From positions 1 through 24,134 of the forward strand of contig DASPUI010000191.1 in NCBI GenBank assembly GCA_035622995.1: a stretch of DNA of 24,134 bases. Direction: 5' to 3'. The position numbers were made by a program, and so were the translations under genes. Below, piece by piece: positions 1 through 9,500 of this stretch (position 1 is its first letter; every line of letters begins with the position of its first letter). The stretch comes from DASPUI01 sp035622995 (lineage in GTDB: Bacteria > Verrucomicrobiota > Verrucomicrobiia > Chthoniobacterales > UBA10450). The notes below the pieces were generated by a model. That model did not search any database and had not been told where the DNA came from. It saw only the letters and a list, made by a program, of their open reading frames with translations.

Positions 1-22
1 GCGCGAAAAGAAGAGCTTGAGC

Positions 23-32
23 AGGAAGGTGG
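23..32 (+). promoter_or_regulatory. Ribosome binding site deciding the TTG start of egtB
   Basis: A purine-rich stretch, AGGAAGGTGG, lies 6 bases before the TTG at 39. An in-frame stop (TGA at 18-20) rules out a longer protein. The first in-frame ATG would give M57, inside the DinB-like domain just before the conserved LAH motif. The TTG with this strong Shine-Dalgarno-like sequence is therefore the best start. Confidence 0.7.
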
Positions 33-38
33 AATCAC

Positions 39-1366
<1,328 letters not shown>

Positions 1367-1370
<4 letters not shown>

Positions 1371-2341
1371 ATGATCAAGACCACCCGCGGATGTTGTTGC
1401 AACGGTCGTCCTCAACTCTCGGTTTTCTCGCCGAGACGCTGACCGGTCTTTCCAAGTCGCCGAAAGAATTATTGTGCAAGTTTTTCTACGACGATCGCGG
1501 CGCAAAGCTGTTCCAAAAAATTTGCGAACTGCCGGAATATTACATCACCCGAACCGAACTGGGGATTCTGCGTTTGCGCGGCGCTGAAGTAGCCGCCGCT
1601 CTCGCCCCGGACATTGAATTGATCGGGCTCGGAACCGGTGCCGGAACAAAAACTAAAATTCTTCTCGAAGAGCTGCGCGATCCGTCGGTTTATATTCCGA
1701 TCGATATCTCGCAGGAGCAATTGCAGTGGTCGACGAGGCGCTTTCGCCAGTTGTTTCCGAAGTTGGAAATTTTGCCGATTGCTGCCGATTATCTCGCGCC
1801 ATTCGAGCTGCCGCTGCCTCGAAAGCCATCTTTACGCAGCATTGTTTACTTTCCCGGTTCGACGATCGGCAACTTTGAGCCGGTTGCCGCCGTCAGATTT
1901 TTGCGCCGCCTCTTCGATCTTTGCGGCGTGGACGGGGGGCTGCTGATCGGAGTCGATTTGCAGAAAAACCCCGCCGTCATCGAAGCTGCCTACAACGACA
2001 GCCGCGGAATAACGGCCGACTTCAATTTGAATTTACTTGTTCGGGCAAATCACGAACTTGGGGCCAACTTCGATCTTAACAATTGGCGTCATCGGGCCAT
2101 TTACAATCAAAGTCATGGTCGAGTTGAGATGTATCTTATCAGTCAAATCGAACAATGGGTTCGGATCGACGATCGAGAATTTCATTTTTTGGCAAATGAA
2201 AAAGTGCTGACTGAGTATTCTTACAAATATACCCCGGAAGGGTTCGCCGCGCTGGCAGGCCAGGCTGGATTTCGTTTCGAACAATTGTGGACAGACGACG
2301 CGCGGCTGTTTGGTGTTTTTTATTTCAGCGTGGCAAACTAG
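1367..2341 (+). CDS. egtD: L-histidine N-alpha-methyltransferase EgtD
   Basis: EgtD transfers three methyl groups from SAM to the alpha-amino group of histidine, giving hercynine, the substrate of EgtB. The start chosen is the ATG at 1367, which overlaps the egtB stop as ATGA. It gives 324 residues, the usual family size; a longer frame from 1328 would run inside egtB. Visible motifs are the SAM loop GLGTGAGTKT (87-96) and FPGSTIGNF (162-170). From memory of the Mycobacterium enzyme, the histidine-pocket residues Tyr39, Tyr56, Asn166, Met252, Glu282 and Ser284 appear to match Tyr41, Tyr59, Asn169, Met255, Glu283 and Ser285 here, a near-constant offset that supports true histidine specificity. 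One oddity: the acidic residue common just before the glycine-rich motif I is Gly87. Confidence 0.95.
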
Positions 2342-2347
2342 CTGCGC

Positions 2348-3091
2348 GTGAGCGCATTGATTGAACTAACCGGCATCGCCAAACATTATGGCGAGTTGTC
2401 CGCGCTTCATGCAACGAATCTTTCGGTTGAGCGCGGACAGACGACCGTTTTGATTGGGCCCAGCGGATGCGGCAAATCGACGTTGCTGCGTTTGATTGTC
2501 GGACTCGTTAGGCCAGACGAAGGGAAAATCATGTTCGACGGCACGCTGATAGCCCCGGACAAGATCGACAGCTTTCGGCGCCGTCTTGGTTATGTGATTC
2601 AGGAAGGCGGCTTGTTCCCGCACCTGACCGCGCGCGCGAACATCCTGCTAATGGCGCAGCACCTTGGGAAATCGAACAACGAAATGAAGCCGAGATTGTC
2701 CGAATTGTGCGAACTGACGCGCTTTTCGGAACACCTGCTCGCCCGGTATCCGATCGAACTTTCCGGCGGCCAACGGCAGCGCGTCAGCCTAATGCGAGCC
2801 CTGATGCTTTCGCCTGAGGCCTTGTTGCTGGACGAACCACTTGGCGCACTCGATCCGCTCGTCCGTGCTTCGTTACAAAAGGATTTGAGAGAAATTTTTG
2901 CACGCTTAAAACAGACGGCGCTCCTGGTTACTCACGACCTGGCCGAAGCGGCCTATCTGGGCGACCGGATCGTCCTGATGAACGAAGGTCGGATTGTTCA
3001 GCAGGGTTCTATTGGCGATCTGAGAGACAAACCGGCCAATAGTTTTGTCTCCGACTTCATCAACGCGCAGCGGACGGTCAATCTTACGTGA
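2348..3091 (+). CDS. ABC transporter ATP-binding protein, osmoprotectant (OpuCA/ProV/EgtV-like) type
   Basis: This is the cytoplasmic ATPase driving the transporter encoded by the next gene. All nucleotide-binding motifs are intact in 247 residues: Walker A GPSGCGKST (37-45), Q-loop Gln85 in YVIQEGGLFPHLT, signature LSGGQRQR (138-145), Walker B ALLLDEP (158-164) and H-loop His196 in VTHD. The QEGGLFPHLT wording is characteristic of quaternary-amine (glycine betaine/choline) ATPases. It ends soon after the catalytic core and lacks the tandem CBS domains that act as ionic-strength sensors in OpuA-type ATPases, which argues against an osmotically gated system. The start is GTG, 6 bases after the egtD stop, so it is very probably in the same operon. 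An ergothioneine role (EgtV) is inferred from location. Confidence 0.9.
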   Translation: MSALIELTGIAKHYGELSALHATNLSVERGQTTVLIGPSGCGKSTLLRLIVGLVRPDEGKIMFDGTLIAPDKIDSFRRRLGYVIQEGGLFPHLTARANILLMAQHLGKSNNEMKPRLSELCELTRFSEHLLARYPIELSGGQRQRVSLMRALMLSPEALLLDEPLGALDPLVRASLQKDLREIFARLKQTALLVTHDLAEAAYLGDRIVLMNEGRIVQQGSIGDLRDKPANSFVSDFINAQRTVNLT

Positions 3092-4590
3092 AGACGATCT
3101 GTCTCCTTTCGTTCCTGTTCGCGATCCCAACTTTCGCGAAGGAGTCGGTTATCATCGGTTCGAAAAAATTTACCGAATCCTATGTGTTGGCGGAAGTCGC
3201 CCAGCGAACATTGAATGACGCAGGTATTTCCGCTGAACACCGGCAAGGCATGGGCGGGACGATTATTTTGTGGGAAGCTTTGCGCGGGGGGCAGATCGAT
3301 GTCTACCCGGAATATACCGGCACGATCACACAGGAGATTCTCAAACGCAGCGATTCGTTGACATTCGAACAGGTTGCGAATGCGCTCGGCAAACTCGGGA
3401 TCGGAATGACTGAGCCACTCGGCTTTAACAATACTTATGCGCTGGTGATGCGTGCCGCCCAAGCCGACAAACTTGGGATTCATTCGATCGGCGATTTGCA
3501 AAAGCACCCAGAGCTGAAAATCGGGCTCACTCACGAATTTCTGGATCGACAGGACGGTTGGAGGCCGCTGGCGGCAGAATATCAATTGGATTCGCGAAAT
3601 GTGATTGGAATCGACCATGCGCTCGGATACGCGGCGCTGACGCGTGGGGAAATTGACGTGAAGGACGCATATTCCACCGACGCGAAAATTGCTGAATACA
3701 ATCTCGTTTCGTTGCAGGACGATCGACGGTTCTTTCCACAATACAAAGCGGTGTTCTTGTTTCGCCTGGCAATGCCAAGCCCGGCTATTGAAGCGTTGCG
3801 AAAACTCGAAGGCACAATCGATGAGCGGAAAATAATCCGGCTCAATGCAGAGGCAGAACGAACGAAGAATTATGCCGAGGCCGCCAATCTGTATTTTGAA
3901 GCGGACACTCGCTCAACCGCGGCAAGTTCGACGGCCTTAGGCAGTCAAACTACCAGGCGCATGTTTGACGAAAGTTTCATGCATAAACTTGCGCGGTGGA
4001 CGGGGCGCCACTTGGAATTGGCCGGATTTTCGCTGCTGCTTTCTGTGATTGTCGGAATTCCGCTCGGCATTCTTGCCAGTCGTGGCGGCGCGACCGGTCA
4101 CATAATCCTTGGCTTTGCGGGAATTGTGCAAACGATTCCGTCGCTTGCTCTTCTCGCGTTACTGGTGCCGCTGCCCTTATTTGGAATCAGCGCGCGAACT
4201 GCGATTGCCGCGCTTTTTCTCTACGGATTGCTACCGATCGTTCGCAGTACCGCCACTGGTCTGCAGGACATCGCGCCACCAGTCCGCGATTCTGCCATCG
4301 CGCTCGGTCTCGAGCCGGGGGCGAGGCTTCGCAAAATTTACCTGCCGATTGCATCACGCTCAATCCTCGGCGGAATTAAAACGAGCGCGGTAATTAACAT
4401 CGGCACGGCCACGCTGGCTGCATTAATCGGCGCGGGGGGACTCGGCGAACCCATTTTGAGCGGATTGAACTTGAACGATCATGTCACGATTTTGCAAGGT
4501 GCAATTCCGGCGGCGATTCTCGCATTGCTCGTGCAGTGGTCGTTCGACCTGCTCGATCATGTTTTGATTCCGAAAGGTCTGCGGCTATAG
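3088..4590 (+). CDS. Fused substrate-binding/permease protein of an osmoprotectant-type ABC transporter; candidate ergothioneine or betaine importer
   Basis: A 500-residue single-chain transporter half. Residues 1-18 look like a signal peptide (MKTICLLSFLFAIPTFA). Residues about 19-275 form a type F/OpuAC-like substrate-binding domain (VIIGSKKFTESYVLAE; RGGQIDVYPEYTGT; ITRGEIDVKDAY-like segment near 185-195). Residues about 295-500 form the permease, with roughly five hydrophobic segments and the ATPase-coupling EAA loop around 400-420 ending in KIYLPIA. OpuAC/YehZ/OsmF-family domains bind glycine betaine, choline or related quaternary amines, and the paralogous EgtU binds ergothioneine. Here the binding domain precedes the permease; EgtU as I recall it has the permease first. 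The GTG start overlaps the ATPase stop (GTGA). Close packing behind egtBD suggests a trimethyl-ammonium ligand such as ergothioneine or hercynine, but this is inference; plain glycine betaine is the main alternative. Confidence 0.88.
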   Translation: MKTICLLSFLFAIPTFAKESVIIGSKKFTESYVLAEVAQRTLNDAGISAEHRQGMGGTIILWEALRGGQIDVYPEYTGTITQEILKRSDSLTFEQVANALGKLGIGMTEPLGFNNTYALVMRAAQADKLGIHSIGDLQKHPELKIGLTHEFLDRQDGWRPLAAEYQLDSRNVIGIDHALGYAALTRGEIDVKDAYSTDAKIAEYNLVSLQDDRRFFPQYKAVFLFRLAMPSPAIEALRKLEGTIDERKIIRLNAEAERTKNYAEAANLYFEADTRSTAASSTALGSQTTRRMFDESFMHKLARWTGRHLELAGFSLLLSVIVGIPLGILASRGGATGHIILGFAGIVQTIPSLALLALLVPLPLFGISARTAIAALFLYGLLPIVRSTATGLQDIAPPVRDSAIALGLEPGARLRKIYLPIASRSILGGIKTSAVINIGTATLAALIGAGGLGEPILSGLNLNDHVTILQGAIPAAILALLVQWSFDLLDHVLIPKGLRL

Positions 4591-4598
4591 GATCGACA

Positions 4599-5963
4599 AT
4601 GGCAATCGCATCAATCAATCCCACAACCGGCGAAAAGCTGAGGGAATTTGAGGCGTTAACTGCACCGGAGATCGAGAGAAAAATCGCAGTCGCAGAACAG
4701 GCATTTGAGCATTACCGGCGACAACCGTTTCCAAAGCGGGCCCAACTACTGGCGATGGCGGCGAGGTTGCTCGAAGAAGAGAAAGAGAAACTCGGACGGA
4801 TCATCACGCTCGAAATGGGAAAACTTTTCCGGACGGCAATCGACGAAATCGAAAGATGCGCCCGAGGTTGTCGCTACTACGCGGAAAATGCGGAACGATT
4901 TTTGGAAGACGAACCAGCCCAAACCACGGCGGCGCAAAGCTACGTCCATTATGAGCCGCTCGGGGCAATTCTGGCAGTCATGCCGTGGAATTTTCCATTT
5001 TGGCAGGTTTTCCGATTCGCGGCTCCGGCGCTAATGGCGGGCAACGTCGGTTTGCTCAAACATGCTGCCAATGTTCCGCAATGCGCGCTGGCGATTGAAG
5101 AGATTTTTTGTCGCGCCGGTTTCGATCAGGGCGTGTTTCAAAACTTACTGATCGAAGCCGATCAGGTTGAGCAGCTAATCGCCGATCCGCGGGTCAAAGC
5201 GGTAACGCTTACCGGCAGCGACAAGGCGGGAAGCGCGGTCGCGAGCGCAGCCGGGCGCGAAATCAAAAAATCTGTGCTCGAGTTAGGGGGCAGCGACGCC
5301 TTCATCGTCATGCCGAGCGCCGATTTTAACAATGCGGTCGCCACGGCGGTGAAGGCCCGGACGGTCAATAGCGGCCAATCCTGCATCGCAGCCAAACGAT
5401 TTTTTATCGCAGATCCACTCTACGACAGGTTCGTTGCGGAGTTCGTCGAGCGAATGCGTGCGCTGAAAGTTGGCGACCCTTTTGATGAAAGGACGGAAAT
5501 CGGGCCACTTGCCACCGAACAGATTTTGAATGGCGTTGACGAACAAGTTCAAAAGTCCATCGCCGTTGGCGCCAGACTGTTGACCGGCGGAAATCGTATC
5601 CACGGTCCGGGATTTTTTTACGAACCAACTGTCCTGGTTGACGTCCCAAAGAGCGCGCCAGCATTTCGCGAGGAGGTTTTTGGTCCGGTCGCGGCACTCT
5701 TTTGTATCCGCGACGCGGAGGAGGCAATCGAACAGGCGAACGACAGCGCCTTCGGGCTGGGCGCGAGCGCATGGACTAACGATCCGGGCGAAAGGGAACT
5801 GTTCACATCAGAATTAGAATCCGGAATGGTTTTTATCAATGCAATGGTCGCTTCTGATCCGCGCGTTCCATTTGGCGGAGCGAAACGGTCAGGCTTCGGC
5901 CGCGAACTTGGTGCGCACGGCATTCGTGAATTCACCAACATAAAAACAATCTGGATTTCCTAG
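4599..5963 (+). CDS. NAD(P)-dependent aldehyde dehydrogenase, succinate-semialdehyde dehydrogenase (Sad/GabD-like) type
   Basis: This enzyme oxidises an aldehyde to its acid with NAD(P)+. The 454-residue protein has the complete ALDH machinery: MPWNFPFWQ (Asn131), Lys154 in LLKHA, the general base Glu228 in LELGGSDAF, the nucleophile Cys262 in NSGQSC, and EEVFGP (358-363). The short N-terminus (MAIASINPTTGE) and the HAANVPQCA segment are typical of the SSADH-like Sad/YneI group of about 455-460 residues, so succinate semialdehyde is the default substrate guess. The ATG at 4599 lies 8 bases after the transporter stop; a longer frame from 4536 would overlap the permease and is less likely. Spacing implies co-transcription with the egt genes, but no established ergothioneine step needs an ALDH, so its role there is unknown. 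Confidence 0.88.
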   Translation: MAIASINPTTGEKLREFEALTAPEIERKIAVAEQAFEHYRRQPFPKRAQLLAMAARLLEEEKEKLGRIITLEMGKLFRTAIDEIERCARGCRYYAENAERFLEDEPAQTTAAQSYVHYEPLGAILAVMPWNFPFWQVFRFAAPALMAGNVGLLKHAANVPQCALAIEEIFCRAGFDQGVFQNLLIEADQVEQLIADPRVKAVTLTGSDKAGSAVASAAGREIKKSVLELGGSDAFIVMPSADFNNAVATAVKARTVNSGQSCIAAKRFFIADPLYDRFVAEFVERMRALKVGDPFDERTEIGPLATEQILNGVDEQVQKSIAVGARLLTGGNRIHGPGFFYEPTVLVDVPKSAPAFREEVFGPVAALFCIRDAEEAIEQANDSAFGLGASAWTNDPGERELFTSELESGMVFINAMVASDPRVPFGGAKRSGFGRELGAHGIREFTNIKTIWIS

Positions 5964-6009
5964 CGCATTTTCATTGCGCCGCTGAAATTTCCTGAAGGGG
6001 CCGCCGTTC

Positions 6010-7122
6010 CTACCACCAGCGCAATTGCTCGTTAGGCCTTCGAAAAGCCGCGGTTGAAAGAGTTGGCCGCGCCGTCAGGCCAAATCGGCGGCAGCTGACC
6101 TTGAAGAGATTGGCGATTTGCTCGGCAAAAATTCCCTGGCCAGTCATTCGGGCGTGCCATTCGGAATTATTCAATTTCCCGTTGCCGCGCAAATCCCGAA
6201 GTCGTCCGAGAATTTTTTCTTTGCGTTCGCGAAAGTGTTCGGCAAGCCAGTTCTCGAACAACGGAGCGACCGTCCACGGCAGCCGCACGATTGTGTAACC
6301 AGCAAATTGCGCCCCAGCCCTGGCACATGCTTCGACAATGCTCGGAATTTCGTGATCGGTTAGGCCGGGAATGATCGGAGCGACCATTACGCCGACCGGA
6401 ATTCCGGCGGAGCGCAACTGCGCGATCGTGTCCAGCCGCGCTCGCGGTGGCGACGTTCGAGGCTCGAGCAGTCGTTGTAACTTCGAATCGAGCGAGGTGA
6501 CCGAGATGTTGATCGCGCAGGCGTCATGTTTTGCGAGTTCGCGCAGAAGATCAACATCGCGCGCAACCAGCCGGTTTTTTGTAATGATCGCGACCGGATT
6601 TAGAAATCGCGCCAGAACTTCAAGACAACCGCGCGTAATCAGCAATTTCGTCTCGATTGGTTGATAAGGATCGGTTACGCCGCTCATCACCAACACCTGC
6701 GGCTTCCAACGCGGCGATTCCAGTTCGGCCTCCAGCAGTTTAGGCGCGTTCATTTTGATCATGATCTTGCTTTCGAAATCCAGACCGGCGGAAAAGCCGA
6801 GGTACTCGTGGGTTGGCCGCGCATAACAATAAATGCAGCCGTGCTCGCAACCGCGATACGGATTAATGCTGGTCTCGAAACCAACATCCGGGCTGGTGTT
6901 GCGCGTGATCAGCGATTTCGTGTCGTCACGGAAATATTGCGTTGGGCGCGGCGGCCGCTCTTCCCGATTGCCGGGGTCGAAGTCAATTACATCCGTATCG
7001 GTCAAATCAATGTGAAGTTTTTCGAAGCGATTAGCCGGACTCCACGATGCACCCCGGCCGTGGATCGGTTCACTACTTTGCGGGGCTTCATTGACGATCG
7101 GCACGAATCTTCGTTTCGCCAT
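6010..7122 (-). CDS. PA0069/Rv2578c-family radical SAM protein (SplB-like)
   Basis: A 370-residue radical SAM protein of the PA0069 family, related to spore photoproduct lyase but without a settled biochemical role. The [4Fe-4S]-binding cysteines are in GCEHGCIYCYARPTHEY (Cys92, Cys96, Cys99), a CxxxCxxC arrangement. It is followed by the family-typical VLVMSGVTDPYQPIE (about 143-157), ITKNRLVARDVDLL (about 180-193) and SLDSKLQRLLEPRTSPP, all shared with SplB-like proteins. The N-terminal GRGASWSPANRFE is a recurrent start region of this family. The ATG start gives the usual length. It converges with the aldehyde dehydrogenase, 46 bases away, and stands alone on its strand. Possible roles in nucleic-acid repair are suggested only by the SplB resemblance. 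Confidence 0.9.
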   Translation of the reverse strand: MAKRRFVPIVNEAPQSSEPIHGRGASWSPANRFEKLHIDLTDTDVIDFDPGNREERPPRPTQYFRDDTKSLITRNTSPDVGFETSINPYRGCEHGCIYCYARPTHEYLGFSAGLDFESKIMIKMNAPKLLEAELESPRWKPQVLVMSGVTDPYQPIETKLLITRGCLEVLARFLNPVAIITKNRLVARDVDLLRELAKHDACAINISVTSLDSKLQRLLEPRTSPPRARLDTIAQLRSAGIPVGVMVAPIIPGLTDHEIPSIVEACARAGAQFAGYTIVRLPWTVAPLFENWLAEHFRERKEKILGRLRDLRGNGKLNNSEWHARMTGQGIFAEQIANLFKVSCRRFGLTARPTLSTAAFRRPNEQLRWW

Positions 7123-7190
7123 TGGAGTAAGTTCACATGAACATAGACACCTGTCGAGCTGTGAATCATAGCTGCGGTCGCCATTGGCAA

Positions 7191-7227
7191 CTACGACGCC
7201 CTGGTTTGCTCAACGTCAGCGTCGTGG
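7191..7227. repeat. Short inverted repeat upstream of tRNA-Ser
   Basis: ACGACGC at 7193-7199 is perfectly complementary to GCGTCGT at 7219-7225. One G-T and one C-G pair extend the stem outward to 9 bp, enclosing a 19-base loop. It ends 25 bases before the tRNA-Ser 5' end, where a promoter or operator could lie. No clear -35/-10 pair is seen. Such a repeat could arise by chance; little more can be said. Confidence 0.25.
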
Positions 7228-7252
7228 CACACTTCCCGCGACCGCTGTTCAC

Positions 7253-7340
7253 GGAGGGGTGGCAGAGCGGTTGATCGCGCCGGTCTTGAAAACCGGAAGG
7301 CCGAAAGGCCTCGTGAGTTCGAATCTCACCCCCTCCGCCA
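7253..7340 (+). tRNA. tRNA-Ser (anticodon UGA)
   Basis: A full cloverleaf with a long class II variable arm. The acceptor stem pairs GGAGGGG (7253-7259) with CCCCTCC (7330-7336), then comes discriminator G and an encoded CCA (7338-7340). The anticodon stem CCGGT/ACCGG encloses loop CTTGAAA, giving anticodon TGA at 7287-7289, which reads UCA and related serine codons. The variable arm is a GGCC-GAAA-GGCC hairpin at 7299-7310. The T arm contains GTTCGAATC. The 3' end is only 2 bases from the stop codon of the convergent PAP2 gene. Confidence 0.97.
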
Positions 7341-7342
7341 GC

Positions 7343-7963
7343 TTAGTTGTTCGACGTTAGATGCTCTACCTTCGCTGTTTTCAGGAGCCAACGAACAACC
7401 ACCAGCGCGCAGACGATTCCGAGGACCGCCGCGCAAACAACGTCGGACAAGTAATGCGCTGCGACATACATTCGTGAAAACCCGATCAAGATTGGTATCG
7501 CCATGCAGGCGAGACCAATCCGGCGCCTGACAAAGAGCAAAACGCCGAAAAATCCGGTCGATGCGGCAACATGCCCGGATGGAAACGCATGATACTTGGA
7601 ACTGAAATGAACACCGCTCCAAGCCTGTTCAGTTTTCACCGACGGCCGCGCGCGACCTGTGGTCATTTTCAGTACCCGCCCAGTCAGCCCGGCAATTGAT
7701 AACGCGATCAGCATGCACACAAAAACACGGGTCCATTTTTTATTGCCGCGCCACCAGGCGACAGCCGCTAGAATCAGACCGAGCACAAAATGCTCGGGCC
7801 AGTCACCGATCTTGCTCACGTCCTGCATGAAATTTCGGAGCGCACGCGATTGATGCGCTGCAATGAACCGCTGGACCGAGTCATCAAAATAAAACGCCAC
7901 CCCGATTAGAACCGCAACAACCAGGATGGCAATCGACCAGAAAAAAAGGCGGCGACGATTCAC
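7343..7963 (-). CDS. PAP2-superfamily membrane phosphatase
   Basis: A 206-residue integral membrane phosphatase of the type-2 phosphatidic acid phosphatase superfamily, which dephosphorylates lipid phosphates such as undecaprenyl pyrophosphate, phosphatidate or phosphatidylglycerophosphate. The three-part active site is complete: KX6RP at Lys99-Arg106-Pro107, PSGH at 128-131, and SRX5HX3D at Ser163-Arg164-His170-Asp174. About five to six hydrophobic segments are present, the first at residues 8-25. The start is GTG at 7963, only 5 bases from the divergent glycosyltransferase start. Its C-terminus runs into a sequence (GTTCGACGTT on the plus strand, 7349-7358) also found reverse-complemented in the 10118 repeat. 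The pairing with an ArnT-like enzyme suggests work on undecaprenyl-phosphate-linked sugars, but the exact substrate is unknown. Confidence 0.92.
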   Translation of the reverse strand: MNRRRLFFWSIAILVVAVLIGVAFYFDDSVQRFIAAHQSRALRNFMQDVSKIGDWPEHFVLGLILAAVAWWRGNKKWTRVFVCMLIALSIAGLTGRVLKMTTGRARPSVKTEQAWSGVHFSSKYHAFPSGHVAASTGFFGVLLFVRRRIGLACMAIPILIGFSRMYVAAHYLSDVVCAAVLGIVCALVVVRWLLKTAKVEHLTSNN

Positions 7964-7968
7964 AAATA

Positions 7969-9483
7969 ATGTTCCCGTCAGATTTTGTGGACGCTATTTT
8001 GGGCTCGCCCTTGAAATCAATCAATTACGCATTGTTTTTTCTCGGCTGCATTGTTTTCCATTCGATTGGCACCTGGAGCTTGCCGCTGATCGATCGAGAC
8101 GAGCCGCGCTTTGCCGAAGCGTCGCGCGAAATGATCGAGCGCGGCGATTACGTCGTTCCGTATTTCAATAACCAGCTTCGTCTCGACAAGCCGCCGTTCG
8201 CCTATTGGGCGCAGGTGACGAGTTATCGATTCTTCGGCGAGAACGATTTCGCAGCGCGTTTGCCGTCGGCAATTGCAGCGGCACTCGTCGCATTAACAAT
8301 TTTTATCTGGGGATCACGTCTTCCCGTCGCTTCGGCATCACAGGCGACCATTGGTGATAATCGGGTTGGATTTTGGGCAGCCGTCATTTTCACGCTCTCG
8401 CTCCAGACATTTCTCCACGCAAAAGCCGCGGTTGCGGACATGTGGCTCATTTTGTTTGTAACAATTGCGCATTGGAGCGGATTTGAATTGCTGCGTTCGT
8501 CAATAAATCAAGCTTCGAAGCTTAAAGATCGAACGTTCGTTTGGTGGTTCTCGTTTTATCTCGCTCTCGCGCTTGGGTTTTTGGCGAAAGGCCCAATCGC
8601 CTGGACGCCGCTTCTGACCGTCGCGGCCATCAAGGTGTTTATTCCCGAGCCGCATTTGACGCGACGCTTCAAGTTCGTCCGCGGAATTCTGCTAATGATT
8701 GCAATCGTCTCACTTTGGGGAGTGCCTGCACTCATTCGGACGCATGGCGAGTTTTTCGCCATCGGAATTGGCCGGCACGTGATCGGCCGATCGTTCGGTG
8801 CCATGGAAGGCCATGGCTCCAATTCATTGGGCATTTATCTGCTTTTGGTTCCATTTTATTTCGTCACCGTCTTCGCCAGCTTTTTTCCATGGTCGATCAA
8901 GCTGCCGGAACTCGTCCGGCGCATTCGGCAAAATCGTGATGAGACAGACGATTATCTAATCCTCGGCGCCGCGATCGTTTTCGTCATTTTCTCGCTGGTC
9001 AAAACAAAGCTGCCGCACTACACACTGCCTGCATTTCCGTTGATTGCGCTCCTGGTTGCGCGTCATTGCTGTGGAAACGGGCAATTTTTCAAGCGGTGCG
9101 CCGTTGTCGCCGTCTGCGCTTATTTTACAATTGCCCTCGTCGTCCCACTGTTCGTGGCCAAATTCTTTCCGGCGCACGAATTGTTCACGCGCTCGCACGA
9201 TTACCTGCGACCGGAAATGGAATTCGGAGCGGTTGATTACCAGGAGCCTAGTCTGGTCTGGTATTTTCGTTCGCGCGCACATGGCTTCTTCACTCCGTTG
9301 AACAGAAAAAATGCAACGGACTTTATGTCTGGAACCGGGCCACGATTTATCATTGTGCCGACTCAGCTTGCTGGTGAAATTCTCCGGGATCCGGAGTCGA
9401 CTTGGAAAACCTTTTCAACCAATGGTTTCAATGTTGCCAAGGGCAGACAGGTCGATCTTACGCTTGTTTTGAAGCCGGAGTAA
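7969..9483 (+). CDS. GT39/GT83 ArnT-like membrane glycosyltransferase
   Basis: A 504-residue multi-pass membrane glycosyltransferase of the ArnT/PMT (GT-C fold) group, which moves a sugar from a polyprenyl-phosphate carrier to an acceptor such as lipid A, a lipid or a protein in the periplasm. The diagnostic first periplasmic loop is present: LIDRDEPRFAEASREM (about 40-55, with the catalytic-type Asp44-Glu45), followed by YFNNQLRLDKPPFAYW and ARLPSAIAAAL (about 96-106). Later hydrophobic helices include SLVKTKLPHYTLPAFPL, another hallmark of ArnT-like proteins. The chosen ATG at 7969 is only 5 bases from the divergent PAP2 start, so one of the two starts may lie further inside. The acceptor and sugar cannot be assigned. 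Confidence 0.9.
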   Translation: MFPSDFVDAILGSPLKSINYALFFLGCIVFHSIGTWSLPLIDRDEPRFAEASREMIERGDYVVPYFNNQLRLDKPPFAYWAQVTSYRFFGENDFAARLPSAIAAALVALTIFIWGSRLPVASASQATIGDNRVGFWAAVIFTLSLQTFLHAKAAVADMWLILFVTIAHWSGFELLRSSINQASKLKDRTFVWWFSFYLALALGFLAKGPIAWTPLLTVAAIKVFIPEPHLTRRFKFVRGILLMIAIVSLWGVPALIRTHGEFFAIGIGRHVIGRSFGAMEGHGSNSLGIYLLLVPFYFVTVFASFFPWSIKLPELVRRIRQNRDETDDYLILGAAIVFVIFSLVKTKLPHYTLPAFPLIALLVARHCCGNGQFFKRCAVVAVCAYFTIALVVPLFVAKFFPAHELFTRSHDYLRPEMEFGAVDYQEPSLVWYFRSRAHGFFTPLNRKNATDFMSGTGPRFIIVPTQLAGEILRDPESTWKTFSTNGFNVAKGRQVDLTLVLKPE

Positions 9484-9500
9484 TTGAACTTAGCGGCTGA

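Noticed and set aside
5963..5979. GCGCA-TGCGC short hairpin between the aldehyde dehydrogenase and radical SAM genes as a terminator
   Set aside because: The stem is only 5 bp and is not followed by a T run on either strand.
7253..7340. tRNA-Ser as an integration site for a mobile element
   Set aside because: No integrase gene, no direct repeat of the tRNA 3' end and no shift in gene character downstream.
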